NCBI RefSeq assembly: GCF_029962835.1
Contig: NC_080584.1
Coordinates: 83,232,862 to 83,296,861 of the forward strand
Source: Magnolia sinica
Taxonomy: Eukaryota > Streptophyta > Magnoliopsida > Magnoliales > Magnoliaceae
DNA length: 64,000 nucleotides
Direction: 5' to 3'
Shown here: positions 22,079-35,700 of the stretch, in pieces
Numbering within the stretch: the first letter of the stretch is position 1
How the letters are laid out: every line of letters starts with the position of its first letter
Translations under genes and position numbers: made by a program
Notes under the pieces: generated by a model
What the model saw: the letters and a program-made list of their open reading frames with translations, nothing else
Databases searched by the model: none
What the model was told of the DNA's origin: nothing

Positions 22079-24463
22079 CTAAATAGCATTATGTTGAGCT
22101 GCAGCAGCGGACCGGTGCCTGCCACGGCATCTTCGTGCACTAGCAATGCTGGCAACCAAGGAGTTAGCTGATGCTCCTAAACCACTACGTCCCATTAGCT
22201 TCAACCCAAGATTTCTGTATAGATAAAACAATTTACTTTCATCTCCTCCATCCACCAATTGAAGTTCATATGCCTGCTCTCGAGATAACATAGTGTACAG
22301 CTGCAATTGCAGGTTTGATGATGGTTGGAAGCTTTTTTCTAATTCTCGTCCGAAACCACACTTGCTGCTAGCTTCCGTCCAGGACTTTCCTAAAACAACC
22401 TGCAAAAGCCCCACGGATTTCGGGTCTCTAATCAAAGGATTGAATATAAAAGAAAACTTCCCAAATGCTAGATCGGGTTTCCTGAATAGATCTAAGAGAA
22501 TGTCATCGCATGGTCCAGTGTACTTCGGCAAGCTTTTCCCTTGACTGATTTTCCTACTACTCGCAGCACGGAGAATGCGTGAAGCCTCTCTCAATCCGCT
22601 TAGGAAAGCACCATGCATGGTGGCTGGATACTGTCTATTTGTGGCTTCTCCAGCAAAAAATAGCCTGCCCTCCCCAACGCTTTCCGCAAGAATATCGTAA
22701 TCACGGCCTGATGACCCAACTCCAACATGGGAGTATGAACCGCGGCAGAGGGAGTCACTACCCCACCTTGTACATACCGTTTGGATTGGATTAGGCACAT
22801 CAATGCCTCTTGGACCATAAATACCTGCAAAAATCAGCTAAAGATTATTATCCAAATGTAGAAAAATAACACGACTCTCTGAGAGCAGTAGTATATATTG
22901 TCACCCGGTCATTAAAAAAGAAGCGGTACCTCTGAGGGTGGTCAGGACACGGTGAAGCAAAACTGTCGGATCTGTGGATTCGAAAGATGATGCGGCTTCT
23001 CCTGCCACTAGAGCAATAAGAACTGCACCTCCGGAAACCGTATGGTAGCTGTAGAACAAAAAGAATTCTCCGCGTCTATGGGTATCCTTGTTGAGAGAAC
23101 CGAACGTGTCGAGATCTTCCCCCCAAAAGACGTGAGGAAAGATCATGGCAACTTTATTCAGCAACCCAAAACCCAATCTGTCAATTGCATTGAGCTTTCT
23201 TGCAGGTAATTCGGGTTCAAACTTAATGGATCGGTTCTTCAGCACTCCAAGCGGCACAGTGCAAAGAGCCATGTCTGCCTGAAAAACCTGATCCCCGACA
23301 ACTACCTCCACACCATCATTTCCATATCTAACAGTGTCTACTTTTTTTCCGTAGAATATCGGAACACCTTCGCACAGTGCATCAATCAATCTCCAATTAC
23401 CACCAGCGAGCAAACAGTGGTCCCCTCCCATTTCGTAAGGATCATCCTGATCCCAATAGGCAAGTGAAAGGTTCGAAAGACGCCCAGCATTTGCATATTC
23501 CAAGTTTGCGAGATGCCAATCGAGAAGCTGCCGTTCTTCACTAGTTCGAGCCACACCATACAACTTTCTGAAAGTCTCCAAAGCTGATCCCAGAGAAATT
23601 TCATTGGCGTATTCGCACAAAATCTGTCTTAGCTGCGTGGCTTTGTCGAGCAACTTGTTGAAGATGTATTCGACGTTGGCATCCATTTCTTTGTCTACAG
23701 GCGCCCCATCTGGCTTGTACAAAGGGCACTTATCTCTTACCTTGTGAAGTGGAAGGGACAATTGCCTTGCCAAAACTCCAAGTGGGTTCGCATGAATACC
23801 CGTAATAACACTACCACCAAGGTCTACAGCCGCATACTTATCCTTCCGACCTATCTTCTGGGTATACACTCTCCCTCCAGGCCTATTTCTACCTTCAAGA
23901 ACAACCACCTTAAAACCAAAAGATAGAAGCTGCCTTGCCGCTGCCAATCCAGCGAGTCCGGAACCAATGATAATTACAGACCCTTCGGACGCCTCGCTCG
24001 GAATTTGAGATTTGATCGAAGAAGAAACTCCAAAGTTAATGTACCCATTCGACAGGAGAAAATCATAAGCCGAAGAGATGAGAGTTCCATATTCATTACT
24101 AATGGTCTCCCTGATCTGTGCCTTTGAAAGCCACATCCGAACATTATCCCTCCATTTCACCAGTATATGATTTCTCACCACAATGTAGTTATTCTGTTCG
24201 ATCCCGCCCAATTCGCTCACAACCCTAGCCTGGATTTCTTCTTCGAGAAGTGCATCGATTGGAAAACCCAACGAGAGAGCGATCATGGCCTCAGTTTCGG
24301 TCTCTTTCTCCATGTCTTCCATCGTTCTATTACGTTTCTTGGAAACACTGCCCAGATTGTTCTCTATGTACTCATCCATCAGATTCTCATTGTAGTTTAA
24401 CGATCCCGCATTCTTTCTCAACGAGCGCTTAGATTTCATACAAGCAGAATTCTGGGACTCCAT
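22079..24463 (-). CDS. LDL2: LSD1-like histone lysine demethylase (LDL2), two exons
   Basis: Exons are 24463-22930 and 22824-22079, with a 105-bp GT-AG intron (22929-22825, phase 1), giving 759 aa against about 746 in Arabidopsis LDL2. The family is an FAD-dependent amine oxidase that removes methyl groups from mono- and dimethyl H3K4 in the nucleus; plant members (LDL1, LDL2, FLD) act in gene silencing and flowering control. Visible parts: a basic Lys/Arg/Ser-rich N-terminus; a SWIRM domain at about residues 60-148 ([19 protein letters not shown]); the dinucleotide motif GSGLAG at 167-172 with Glu190 for the FAD ribose and RPGGRV at 194-199; amine-oxidase core blocks CTVPLGVLK and LGFGLLNK, whose Lys437 matches the LSD1 active-site lysine; and the C-terminal FAD block FFAGEAT...TMHGA at about 567-584. 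The LDL2-type C-terminal extension ([33 protein letters not shown]) and the [17 protein letters not shown] start favour LDL2 over LDL1. As in other plant members, no long tower insert is seen. No frameshift or stop is present. Confidence 0.93.
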
Positions 24464-25500
24464 CTTCTTATCTCAAATTCTTCAAAAGAGAATAAATCTA
24501 TTCATTTTTCTTTCAAAGACTAGGAGATTGGATTTTTTTCGATCTCCATAGCACTGATTGAAGAAAATGACTAAATCTACTCATTCCTTGACATGGTTTC
24601 CTCTCTGAAGCCACTTGAATCAACAAAACAGTCCAAAAAGAATTGGAAAATCCATTTTCATTGCTCAAATTCAAACATATATGGATGCGAACAGCCCAAA
24701 AATTAAACGGAATTTTCCACTTTCATTGCTTGAAAAAAAAGATACAACAAAAACCCATCAAGCATATATCAATGTGTTCTTTCTCCAGACTCATGAATAG
24801 TCAAAGAAGGAAACCAAAAACCAATGGCTTTTCTGCTTTCATCGCTTCAACATGCAACGAAAAGCCATCAACCATAAATACTGACGAGTTCTTTTCAGCA
24901 CTCATGAATCATATAATTAAAAAATAAAAAACCCAAAAATGGATTTTCTATTTTCAAAGCCCAAACTCAAACACGGGACCGAATTCCTTCAAACAACCAT
25001 CTCCACATCATTATCATTCCCAAAAACCAGTTTTCTTTTCTTCTCATGAATCATCTAAAAAACCACAAAAACTGGATTTTCCATCTTCAACGCCCGAATT
25101 CAAATGAAACAACTAAAACCCATCAAAATCTTTCTCAGGAAAATCTACAAAGCCGAAAATAATCGAACTTTTTATCATTTCAACAGGTCATATGTACTGG
25201 CAATCAATGAAAATTTCGTCTCTGAAATGGCTATAAAATGCAACAGAAGGTCTTCTGGGGGCATCCAAAGAAGAAAAGATCATACCTCAGCAGTAGAAAT
25301 TTTTCTAATAGCTGATTTCAAGAATCTCTACTTCTCAAAAGATAAAAAGATTTTTTTTTTTTTTTTATATATATAAAAAAAGACGAAAAAAACAAAAGAA
25401 CGTTGGCTTTCTGTTTCCGAGGAAAGAGAAGGAGAAAGAGGGGGAAAGGAGAGATGAGGAGTTGCAGGAGACAGAGCTTCACTAAAATAGGGCTGAGTAG
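24464..25500 (-). promoter_or_regulatory. LDL2 5' flank and probable leader
   Basis: No protein gene is seen in this 1-kb stretch directly upstream of the LDL2 start. Read on the gene strand, 25385-25450 is strongly CT-rich, as plant 5' leaders often are. A good donor (GAG|GTATGATC, GT at 25285-25284) followed by AT-rich, T-run-containing sequence down to the start codon suggests a 5'-UTR intron of about 0.8 kb; the acceptor is not clear (one candidate lies near 24490). Short ORFs on the plus strand here look like chance. The transcription start is inferred only. Confidence 0.35.
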
Positions 25501-25879
25501 ACTGGGCCTACGTTTGGGTTCTTTCTTCCCGGGCCCACAACGGTAGATAGATGTACCCTTTGAGTATTGTCAGGCGCGTTTGACTGAAGATACACAACCT
25601 CTTCTTCTTGTTTTCGTACATATGTGGCCCACCAATGATCGACCAACAGTCCAAATTTTTGGGGGAATTACATATAAATTCTGGGCTGACTTGATGAACG
25701 GCTCAGATCTTCCAGAAGCTTGCAATGTTGGCTTGTGTTTGGTTTCTTTTCAGCAAGTGGGGCACCAATATCGTGATTTTGCTGCGAGTAGAACTCTCCT
25801 TGGATTAGATTGGGGCCGGGAAGAGCCATTTTTTAAAAGCTGGATCCTCTACAAAGCTCTGTAGGATAGGCTTTACCTA

Positions 25880-26440
25880 CAAAGTTACTTGTGGGGCCCA
25901 CCATCATGTATTGATGACATCCAATCCGTCGATTATGTGCATCTCCTCATCTTTTTGTTGGGATCTAGAATCATGCCAATCCAGAATTTAGTTTTTTTTT
26001 TTTTTTTTTTTTTATTTTTTTTGTGAAAACTATTATTCCAAGGTTGGTGGATCCCTAACTGTGGAGCCCACTGTGATGTATATGCCTTACATCGTCACGG
26101 CCCATCCATTTTGAAAGCTCATTTTAGGGCATGATCCAAAAAATAAAGCATATCCAAATTTTAGATTGGCCATATCATAGGAAATAGTCTTGATTGAACC
26201 CAGAACATTAAAAAAATTTATGGGGCCTATTGGAATGTTTATTTTATAAGGTCACAGAGACCTAAATGAAGAGATGACACAAATATCAGCTTGATCAAAA
26301 CTTTTGTGGCCCATGGGAAGTTTTTAGTAGTCAACTAACTGTTTCCTGCATTATGTTGGATCATGCCTAAAATGAGTTTTCAAAATGGATGGACAGCATT
26401 GCATGACATGAACCTAAGGCACATGCATCACCTTGGCCCC
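25880..26440. mobile_element. Family A MITE copies (two partial)
   Basis: GTGGGGCCCACCATCATG at about 25891 starts an arm that is cut by a T run near 25991. A second copy runs from GTGGAGCCCACTGTGATG (about 26061) to GGATGGACAGCATTGCATG and CATCACCTTGGCCCC at about 26440. No target duplication was seen. Confidence 0.5.
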
Positions 26441-26515
26441 TTGTCAGGCATCCCACCCACCCTGGATGCCGTGCCGTATTAATGCATTTGATAGGAATAG
26501 AGGGATACATGTATT

Positions 26516-26671
26516 GAGTTTATGGGTTTATTGCAGCTATTGTACCACATTATTATATACTGTATTAATTGATAATAATGGTATAGACCAATCGAGTTTA
26601 TGGGTTTATTGTAGCTATTGTACCACATTATTATATACTGTATTAATTGATAATAATTATATAGACCAATC
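26516..26671. repeat. Two-unit tandem duplication, 78 bp
   Basis: Units start GAGTTTATGGGTTTATT at 26516 and 26594 and differ at only a few bases. Short ORFs reading through both units on either strand are a by-product. Confidence 0.92.
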
Positions 26672-26865
26672 ACAATGAAAAATAAGAAATGTTAATCCAT
26701 GGCAAACAGTGAATTGAGATTCATTAAGGGTCTGTTTGATTTTTTAAAGCAAATATAATTATGTTGTAGATAGGTAATAATTATTTCTACGTATAATTAT
26801 GGCACCGTCTTCAAGAATTGATGTGACCTTTACTTTTCTCACTGGTTAAAGGGAAGATGCCTCCA

Positions 26866-27165
26866 AATATTTGTGGGGCCCACCATGATTTATGTGGATT
26901 ATCCACACGGCTCATCTGTTATCCCCGTTGAATTTAGGGCATGAGCCAAAAAATGAGCTAGATTTAAAGTTCAAGTGGACCATACTACTGGAAAAAGGGA
27001 ATCGAACACCTACCGTCAAAAACTTCTTGGGGCACTATTTACTTTTGGTGTGGGCAATTTTAACGTTGATTTTGCCTCATTTTTTTGACTCATGCCTCAA
27101 AATGCTAAGCAGATGGACAAGACGGATATCTCATATACATCATGATGGAGCCCACAAATTTAAGT
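26866..27165. mobile_element. Family A MITE, short copy
   Basis: Inverted ends ATTTGTGGGGCCCACCATG and ATCATGATGGAGCCCAC bound about 300 bp. The middle is shortened compared with the 539-bp copies. Confidence 0.55.
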
Positions 27166-27364
27166 TAATCATTTTGGACTGTTTTCTCAAATAAAAGTAC
27201 CTGCGTATTTTCAAACAGGGTGAAATTGTAATCGGTAAGTATTAGATGGCATTTACAATGAATTTGAAAAACCGAATAGCCCCTGAAGTTCTCTCCTTGA
27301 CCATATGCCTAAGCCTCGACTACTCACCGGAAGGTTTGATTTGCACCTTTTATATATATATATA

Positions 27365-27800
27365 TATATATATGGAACTTTTTTATGGTGCAGATTATTT
27401 GTCTCATTTATGGGTTCATGATCGGATGAAGCTGATAGATAAAGTAGATGTCAGATAGACTATATGATGGGGCCAGCGTTACACGCACAATGAAGCAGAT
27501 CTAATTATCAGGTGGACTATACGATAGGAAACAGTAAGGATTGAACTTTGTACCATTAAAAACTTCTTAGAGATCACCTTAATGTTTATTGATAAAGTTA
27601 GGCCTGGATTGATCCATGACTCTTTTGACCGTTTAATGGTCAATCACCACTTTTTCCTATAACATCGTCCACCTTATTATTCGATCTACTTCATTTTTTG
27701 GCATAAAGCCATAGAATGATCTGGAAAAACGGATGGACGGCGTGGATACATAATAAATACATCAAGGTGGGACCCACGGTAAGGTCCGCACCTTCTCAGG
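27365..27800. mobile_element. Family A MITE, diverged copy after a (TA)n run
   Basis: The right arm ACGGATGGACGGCGTGGAT...ATCAAGGTGGGACCCACGG is clear. The left arm is eroded and follows a (TA)n run at 27350-27372. Confidence 0.45.
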
Positions 27801-28569
27801 TGAGTCCTGGGTCTCACCTAATCCGCTCCCCAGGAGGCGAGGATGGCAGTCGTGTACGCAAGAACGCTTGTGGGTGGTCCAAGGAGTACCTAAAACTGTA
27901 GTCCCAGGAACCTCTATGGAGCCCACCATCCTCTTGCACATATCGAAGACAGTATTGTACTGTACAGACTTTCTGTCCACGCATTGTCAACATCCAGACT
28001 TTCAGTTCGTAAAAGTGGGACCCACATATTGGTGATTTTTTTTTTTAATTTTATTTAAATAATAATAATAATAATAAAAGAAGCCAATATTTTATGGCTA
28101 GGATTAGGGTGGTCATGGGTCAGGTCAACTGCAGGGGGCTGGCTGGAGCCAAGCTAAGTGGTTGGAAGGTCTGGCTTGGGCTAGAAAAGTAGGCCATTTA
28201 AGTAAATGGCCTTGGGCTGAACCAACCTTGACCCAACGCGTCTGCATAGGTGGTCAATGAGCTGGACCAAGTGACCCAACCCATCCCTGCCCAAACCCCA
28301 AACAAAATAAAGTATGGAAACATGCCTATGATTCATGTTTGTTTGGATGCATCATGGTACCATGTATAGCAAGATATGTACCGGTATCACCCATAAACGG
28401 TTCAGCTGTATTGGTCCAAAACAGCCCGGGTAATACAATCCTTTATCGGTGGTGTTGATGGAAACAGTGCCCCAAAATCATGGTATGTACCCACTAATTG
28501 GAGTGGGTTGAGCATACATTCAGCCCCATATTCGCTTCTAAACCTGAGTTGGGTCTGATTGATTTGAGT

Positions 28570-28845
28570 GTAGAATGAAATAGGCCAGGTCACAGTGGTA
28601 GACTCACAAGAGTTTCAACACAAGGTTATGGGTTCAAGTACCCATTGATTTGAGTCATACAATGAAATAGGCCAAGCCACAGTCATTACAATGAGACGGG
28701 TCCTTACTCATGCCCTAGTGGTAGACTCACAAGAGCTTCGACACGAGGTCATGGGTTCAAGTACCCATTGTGGTGAAATCCCACTATGGTGTGAGTGCAT
28801 GTTTTAAAAAAAAAACAAAAAAAACCAAAAAAAAACAAAGGCCAG
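28570..28845 (+). mobile_element. tRNA-derived SINE, two head-to-tail pieces
   Basis: The clearer unit (about 28690-28845) has an A-box-like CTAGTGGTAGACTC, a B-box-like GGTTCAAGTACCC at about 28753 and an A-rich tail (28804-28840). A shorter copy with the same boxes precedes it at about 28590-28650. Plant SINEs have this layout. No target duplication was checked with confidence. Confidence 0.6.
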
Positions 28846-29752
28846 GTCAAGTCGGACTTGGGTTTTATGAATTTTCAGTGGGTCGGGTCCAAACATTCGG
28901 TAATGGTTTGCAGGTCAGGTTTGGACTAGAATTCTTTAGTAAATGTGTCGGGTTCAGCCCAACCAAACCCAACCCATTGCCAACCTTTATCTAGGGTCTT
29001 ATAATAGAAGAATTTTGGCATATTGGCTATTAACAACAAACATAAAAACAGTTTTGGATCACTGAACCATGGCCACAGTCGTAGACTGAAAGGGCGACTC
29101 TACTTGACAAACTCATAAGGGCTTTTCCTGCAAAAGCGACATTTCCACTATCTCACTGAAAACCAATCCGATGAGGCAAGTCCGTCGATGACAAATACAA
29201 TATCCGTTTAGCTGGGGAAATGCAATTAGAAACAGATTCCACAAACACAGTTGGGCACAATCTATCATCACGCTTCCGCCATTTAGATGGCACTCCTGAG
29301 AGATGCGGCCTCTGATCAGAATCCTAAACAATGTCTCCGACGCAACGGCAGAATCACTTGTGCCCATCTTTCAGTGCTATTGGCAGATGAAAAGATTCTA
29401 TTTAAATCACATCCTGTTTCAATTTTGATGAAAAGATTCTACTGATAAAGAGAACTCATAGGTAACAGCAGCAGAGAGTTCCTTTTTCTGGAAAATGGAA
29501 GCAGCAGGTTGGCGGTTCCTAACCATTTGTTGGAAAAGCATTGACATTAAGCATGTGAATGGATGGTCCCAGTAACTGATTACATTCATCTGATATTTTT
29601 ATCTATGGTGGAAGCACGAAAGTATATCTATCTACACAACATATCAAATGTCTATTTGATAGTAGTTCTCTAAGGTCCTGAAGCTAAGATGCTCATGAAC
29701 AGGTAGAAAATCATGCCAAGGTTATTGGAATACCTCTGATATTCTTTTCAGA

Positions 29753-32700
29753 TCATGGAATGAGCAGTATCTTGCCTATATGCTTGCTGCTTTCCATCAA
29801 CTTATGGCCCTCTGCCGCTTCAGCCAATGGAAAAGACTTGTACACCACGGGCTTCACCTTGCCTGCTGCAATGGCGGGCCACACATTCTTCTCCACCTCG
29901 CTGACAATAACCGCTTTGCTTTCAAGGCTTCTAGTCCTCAATCCCGCAGCTGTATAAGCATAACCAGTTATTGTTATTCTAAAGAATATCCAAAAGGGGT
30001 AGGCTCCAATTTTCATACGCCAGAGATACTGCACACCAATCCAGACTGTCAAACTGGTGGGCCCAATTTGAACAAAGCACAAAAATCATCAGAAGATCCT
30101 AATTCTTGTCCCATTGGTAGTTTCCGAGTTGATGGATAGAAATAAAATTGCCAATGGGCGAAAAAAGGGCGGGATTATATATGACTAGTGTGTTTTCAGG
30201 TGATGCTCCAACCCGAATGGACACTCTGGATCAGCATGTATGCATGCAATTCACCCAATCCAAAATCATCATGCTTTAGGAACTGAAGGCAAGTCAATCA
30301 ACCTGTCAGTGAAGTGAAAAAAAGAAAAAGAAAAAAGAAGCCTACTTCAAGTGCTCCTGACAATGAAGCATTGAAACTACAGGGTCCTGATAGTACAGGA
30401 CGATGTTTTCACCAACATGAAGATGGGGACATTGTCATGCATTATCAACTTTAAATAAACTAAGATCTCAAATTCTGACATCACTATTTTTCTTCTTCTT
30501 CTTCTTCTACTTTTTTTTGTTTGCAAAAAATTTCTTCAAGAAGCATGGAAATTTTAGTACTTCACTTAATCTCTGTTTAGGAAATCTAGCTAGAAAAGAG
30601 AATACTGTTTTATCAACACTGTTCCACTAAAGGTGAGTTTGGATACGATATTGAATTTGATTGCAATTGGTAGTCCAACAAAGTGGGCGTAGCTAGGGCC
30701 CTTCCATGGGTACCTGGACCCATGGCTACCTGATGAACCCAACCCAATTTTAACAAGTCTGGGTCCCATTTATTAGTGGGCCGGGTCTTGGGTCTCGCCT
30801 TTTGGACCCGGTTAAGAATTGGGTCTAGTCGGGCTCTGGTTGGGTCCATCCTATGGAACTGGTTAAAGTCGGGTTATGTTGGGTCTAGTCAGGTCCAGCC
30901 AATTTTAAATTTTAGTTGTAAAAAATTATAATTATATATGAGAAATGCTCACACACAACTAGTTGGACCATCCAACTAGTTGCCTCATGTAAGAGAAATT
31001 AATGTTAGTAAATGTTTTGCGATGAAAATTATTTCACGGAGGAAAGCTATCTGTCAGCTTAGGTGGGCCTCACTGTAGCATTAATGTGAAATCCACCCAA
31101 CCATCGAGTGAGTCAACCCATGATAGACCCAGGGCCCGAAAATCAGCCCCATCAGTTGTTCAAGTAGACCACATGATTGGAAATGGTGTGCATAGAAAGC
31201 TCACCCTCCAAATTGTTTCCCTTGGTGTGGCCTACTTAAATCACGTATGGGCCTGCTTTTTGGGCCTTGGGACTATTTTGGTGTGGCATCTAATGGTTGG
31301 AGTGGATTTCACATGATAATCACGGTGGGCCCTATAAAAATGAAGGGTGGGCGTCTCTCACAACTGTTTCCATTGGTATGGTCCGCATCAATCACAGATC
31401 AGCCTGAATTTTTGGCTCCTGGCCTAACATGGGATTACACATCTAATGGACGGATTGGATCACACGTGTGCATCATGGTGGGCCCTTTCAAAGAATAAGG
31501 GCAGTGTCAGTCCCGCAAGTGGTAGTTTCGAGAAAAGTTGAACATTTCCAAGAATTGTGGGGAGTGGATAGGTGTCACCCTCTTAAGACCGTAAGGAGTG
31601 TTTTCCTGACCGTGGGGCCTACCTGAATGTATGTGCTGTATATCCACGCTGTCCAACAGCTTTCACAGATCACTGTAGTGCATAGTCCTAAGAATGAAAC
31701 AAATCCAAATCTCAAGTGGACCACACCATAGGAAACAGTGGACATTGACTGTCCACCATAAAAAACTTCCTAGGGCCCGCCATTATGTTTATTTGCCATC
31801 CAAACTCTTCATAAGGTCACATAGGCTTGGACGAAGGGAAAACACAAATATCAGCTTGATCCAAAACTTCTGTGCCCCCAACAAGTTTCTAGTGGCAGGT
31901 GTTCAATCTTCACTACTTTATGTGGTGTGGTCCACTTGAGCCATAGACCTGCGTCGTTTTTGGCATCATGCCATTAAATGATATGGCAGCATGGATGGAC
32001 AGAGTGGATATAACAAATACATCATGATGAGCCCATAAAATTTTACCATGTCAATATGATACCGATCGTGTTCTACGTTGCAAATCCGAGAATATTGATA
32101 CCTTACGGGTGCGGATGAAGTGTGCCCCAGCCTCACCCAACATGGTGCAGCCCTGACCGTGTGGCCCACCTTGATGCACGTATTGTATACCCACACCGTC
32201 CATCTAATATTTTTTCAGCTCCTTTTAGGGCATAAAACCAAAACTCAAGCAGATCAAAATCTTACATCCATCTATTTTCTCAGCTCATTTTGGAGTGCAA
32301 GCTTTCTATGCATAATCTTTTCAATTGTGTGGTCCACATGAACCACAAATGTGACTGATTTTCAAGCCCTGCGTGTAACACGGGGTGGCTCACCTGATGG
32401 TTGGGGTGGATTTTACATTAACACCATGCTAGGCCCACCCAAGCCAGTAACTATTTTTCCTGTGGCAACTTATTGGACGGTCCAACTAGTTGTGTGTGAG
32501 CATTTCTCATTACACACACACATATATGGATTATTCCAGCAAAAGAATGTGTGTGTGATCTAATCAATCCATTGGGAGGGCCTAACCATGTAAATGCTCT
32601 TATTTTTCCAAAACCCAACTCATAACCTAGATCCAAAGACTTGATGGATACCCAAAATCAATCTAACCTAGGTCCAGGTCTTCAAGAACTAGAACGGTTA

Positions 32701-35700
32701 CCATAGGACCTGATCCGAACCCAACCTGTTGACAGCCCTACAACTAGCCAGATGTAATTTTCACAGAGACCATCAGATCCAGATTGTAGTCTCCATACTT
32801 GCCATTATATCAAGGGTCCGGTCTCCAAATAGCAATTATACTATAGGATAGGAAATGAATGTGAGGGCTACTTCCTCGTTATGAAATATGGCTCCTAGGA
32901 AAAAAAAAAAAAAACAAAAATTGTCATTTGTATTTTCTAGTTGTGCATCCAAAAACAGCCCAAGCAAACTCAAGAAGTGATTAATCGATAATACCTTGCA
33001 CCGTAAGGCGCCTTGCAAGCAGACATGCGAGGTTTGCTTCTGTAGCCACACCACCCTGGAAGCCAACAATAAAAAGCCTTCCGTCGACATTTAAGCTGTT
33101 GAGGTTTCGTTGGAAGTAAGGGCCACCAACATTGTCTAATATGACATCAACACCTGCCGTCGAATATTTATAAGTTTGAGAACCTGTTTGAAATTTTTTA
33201 GATGTTGAAGAAAGTGAACAGACCTTTCCCTCCTGTTTCTTCCTTCACCCGCGCAACAAAGTCTTCAGTCTTATAATTGATGCAGACATCAGCACCAAGA
33301 TCCTTGCAAAAGGCTAGTTTTTCTTCACTTCCTAGTAAACAGAAAAAGTGTTACAGTGTAAGAATCAAGGATTGGATAGATACTAGGTATAGATCGAGAG
33401 TATGATATCCGGTGGCATGGGAGTTACACCATAGGCTAGTAGGGTGGAGGGTAAATAGGTAGGTCCTACAGGTGTTGGTGGTGTATAGGGTAATGGATGA
33501 GGCTGTCGCAGCTACCACAGATGCACCAAAGTGGATTAGCCATAATGGATGGAGTGGACACTACACTAGATGGAAGGGCTACCAATAAAGGCAGAACATC
33601 TCATGCTATGTACCTGCTGTGACAAATACCCTCACTCCTTGGTGCTTGGCAATCTGAATGGCAAATGTGCCTATTCCACTAGATCCCCCATGAATCTGAA
33701 AATTATATGGTTCAGTTCACAATCCTATATAACAAAAACAACAACAACAACAACAACAACAAAAAAAACCATTCTGGAAACACGGGTGAAAGGTCAGACT
33801 ATTAGGATTATCAATGGACTGGGCTGGCCTGTCAGGCTTTAGGGCTTGGCCAGACCTGGGCCTATAATTTAAGCCCGTTTATTAATCAGGCCAGGCTCAA
33901 GCTGCATCTAAGAGCCCGTCAACCCAGCCTAAATGCAGCCCAGCTCGTTTAAGGTTTCAAGGGCATTTTTCTCAATACCAAGCATGATTGCACGGGCCAA
34001 ATGAACAAACTATATCTTGCACAAAAGAGGATGGCCAGGCTCAGGCTCGGGCTCAGGCTCAGGCTCAGGTCAGACTTGGGCCCCAGTCATGCATAATCAT
34101 CACAGGCCAGGCTTGGACAAACTAGCTCTTTAAATGGCTACGCAATGGGACCCAACCCGCCCAACCCGATTTCAATGGGTTTGGGTCCCATTTATCAGAC
34201 CCGTTAAGAAATCAGGTTGGGTTAGGGTATTGCCTTTTGGACCCAGTTAAAAATGGATATAGTCAGGTTCAGACCAGGTCCATGTGACAGGCCCGTTTAA
34301 AGTCAGGTTGGGTCTAGTTAGTTCTAATAGTAAAATTATACATATTTAATATATATTGATTATTCTAGCAAAAGAAATGAGGTTTCCTAAGACATACGCA
34401 TGTAAGAGAACCCGTTTAACAACATGCAAGTCTCAAAGGGGCATTCGTGTGTGAGATTTAATCTATCCGTCAGGTGGGCCCAACCATTTAAATGCTCATA
34501 TTTATTTTGAACCGAACTCAAAACCTCGAATCAAAGACCCAATGGGTTGGGTACCCAAAACTAATCAGATCCAGATCTGAGTCTTCGAGATAAAGACCCG
34601 GATGTGAAAGGACCCAGACCCAAGTAGCCTGGGTATGGGTAGTATAGGACCTGACCCATTGACAGCCCCAGGAAACAACTCAGCCTGGCTGGAACCCAAC
34701 CAGTTGACAGCCCTATAGACTGTTTCTGAACAAACAATAAAATAAATAAATCCAATTTTGGCAATACTTTGTTGCATCATGTGAAATCAAACTAGTAGAT
34801 TTGGAACAAGTGGCAATAGCAGTTTAGAACTACCTAAGATATTGATATAGGACTTAGAAGATGATGCTATGCATATCTAAGGTTCCATGGATGAGAAAAT
34901 GGGATTCAATAACCCAAGGGCTCTTTTTTTTTAGGGTGAAAGGTAGCAGAATGTAATTAAAGAAGGCATGCAAAAAGCTGGGACAAAGCAGGCTTATGGG
35001 TAAGGAATTAAAGCATTCCAATTTCCTCTGTTTCTGAAAGCAAATGTGCTGCTGACGAGTGGTCTGCATTCTGCTGTCATCTAATAGGTGCACCCTCTGC
35101 ATTACCAGAATAACGTAACTTTTCACAAATTTTAGAAACGTGCTCTTTCTGGAAAAGAGAGCAATGCTAAACAACAGCCAAAAGATTAGCTGATGCTGAT
35201 GGAGCACACATGCTTTGAGAATCAAAGTAAATCTTCCGTGACTCACTCCAAATAGACCCTAATGATTTACCAGGAAGGTTTCCCCTGCGGATAGCCTGCT
35301 CATCATAAAGACTGTTGACCACACTGTACAAGCCACCTCAGGAAAGCTCGCAGCATCTTTCAGAGAAACACTTGGCGGAATTGGAAGAACTTGTCCAGCT
35401 GGAACCGCTACCTTTTCTGCATATCCTCCTCCACTAAGAAGAGCACACACCTGGAAAAGACAGTCAACATAAACGCTGCACAGAATCAGCATTTACAACT
35501 AAAAAAATGATGCATAGATAAAATATTTTCCTCCCAGGATCATTATGTTGAATTTGAACCCATAACCATCAAGGTTTCAGTGACGACATCCAATTGAGTC
35601 ATGGGCTCAAGCCATTAATTATATATAACACAAGATACCATATGATTATGACTATGACTCTATATTAAAAAATCAAACTCAGGTACTAGGCATATTCAAG

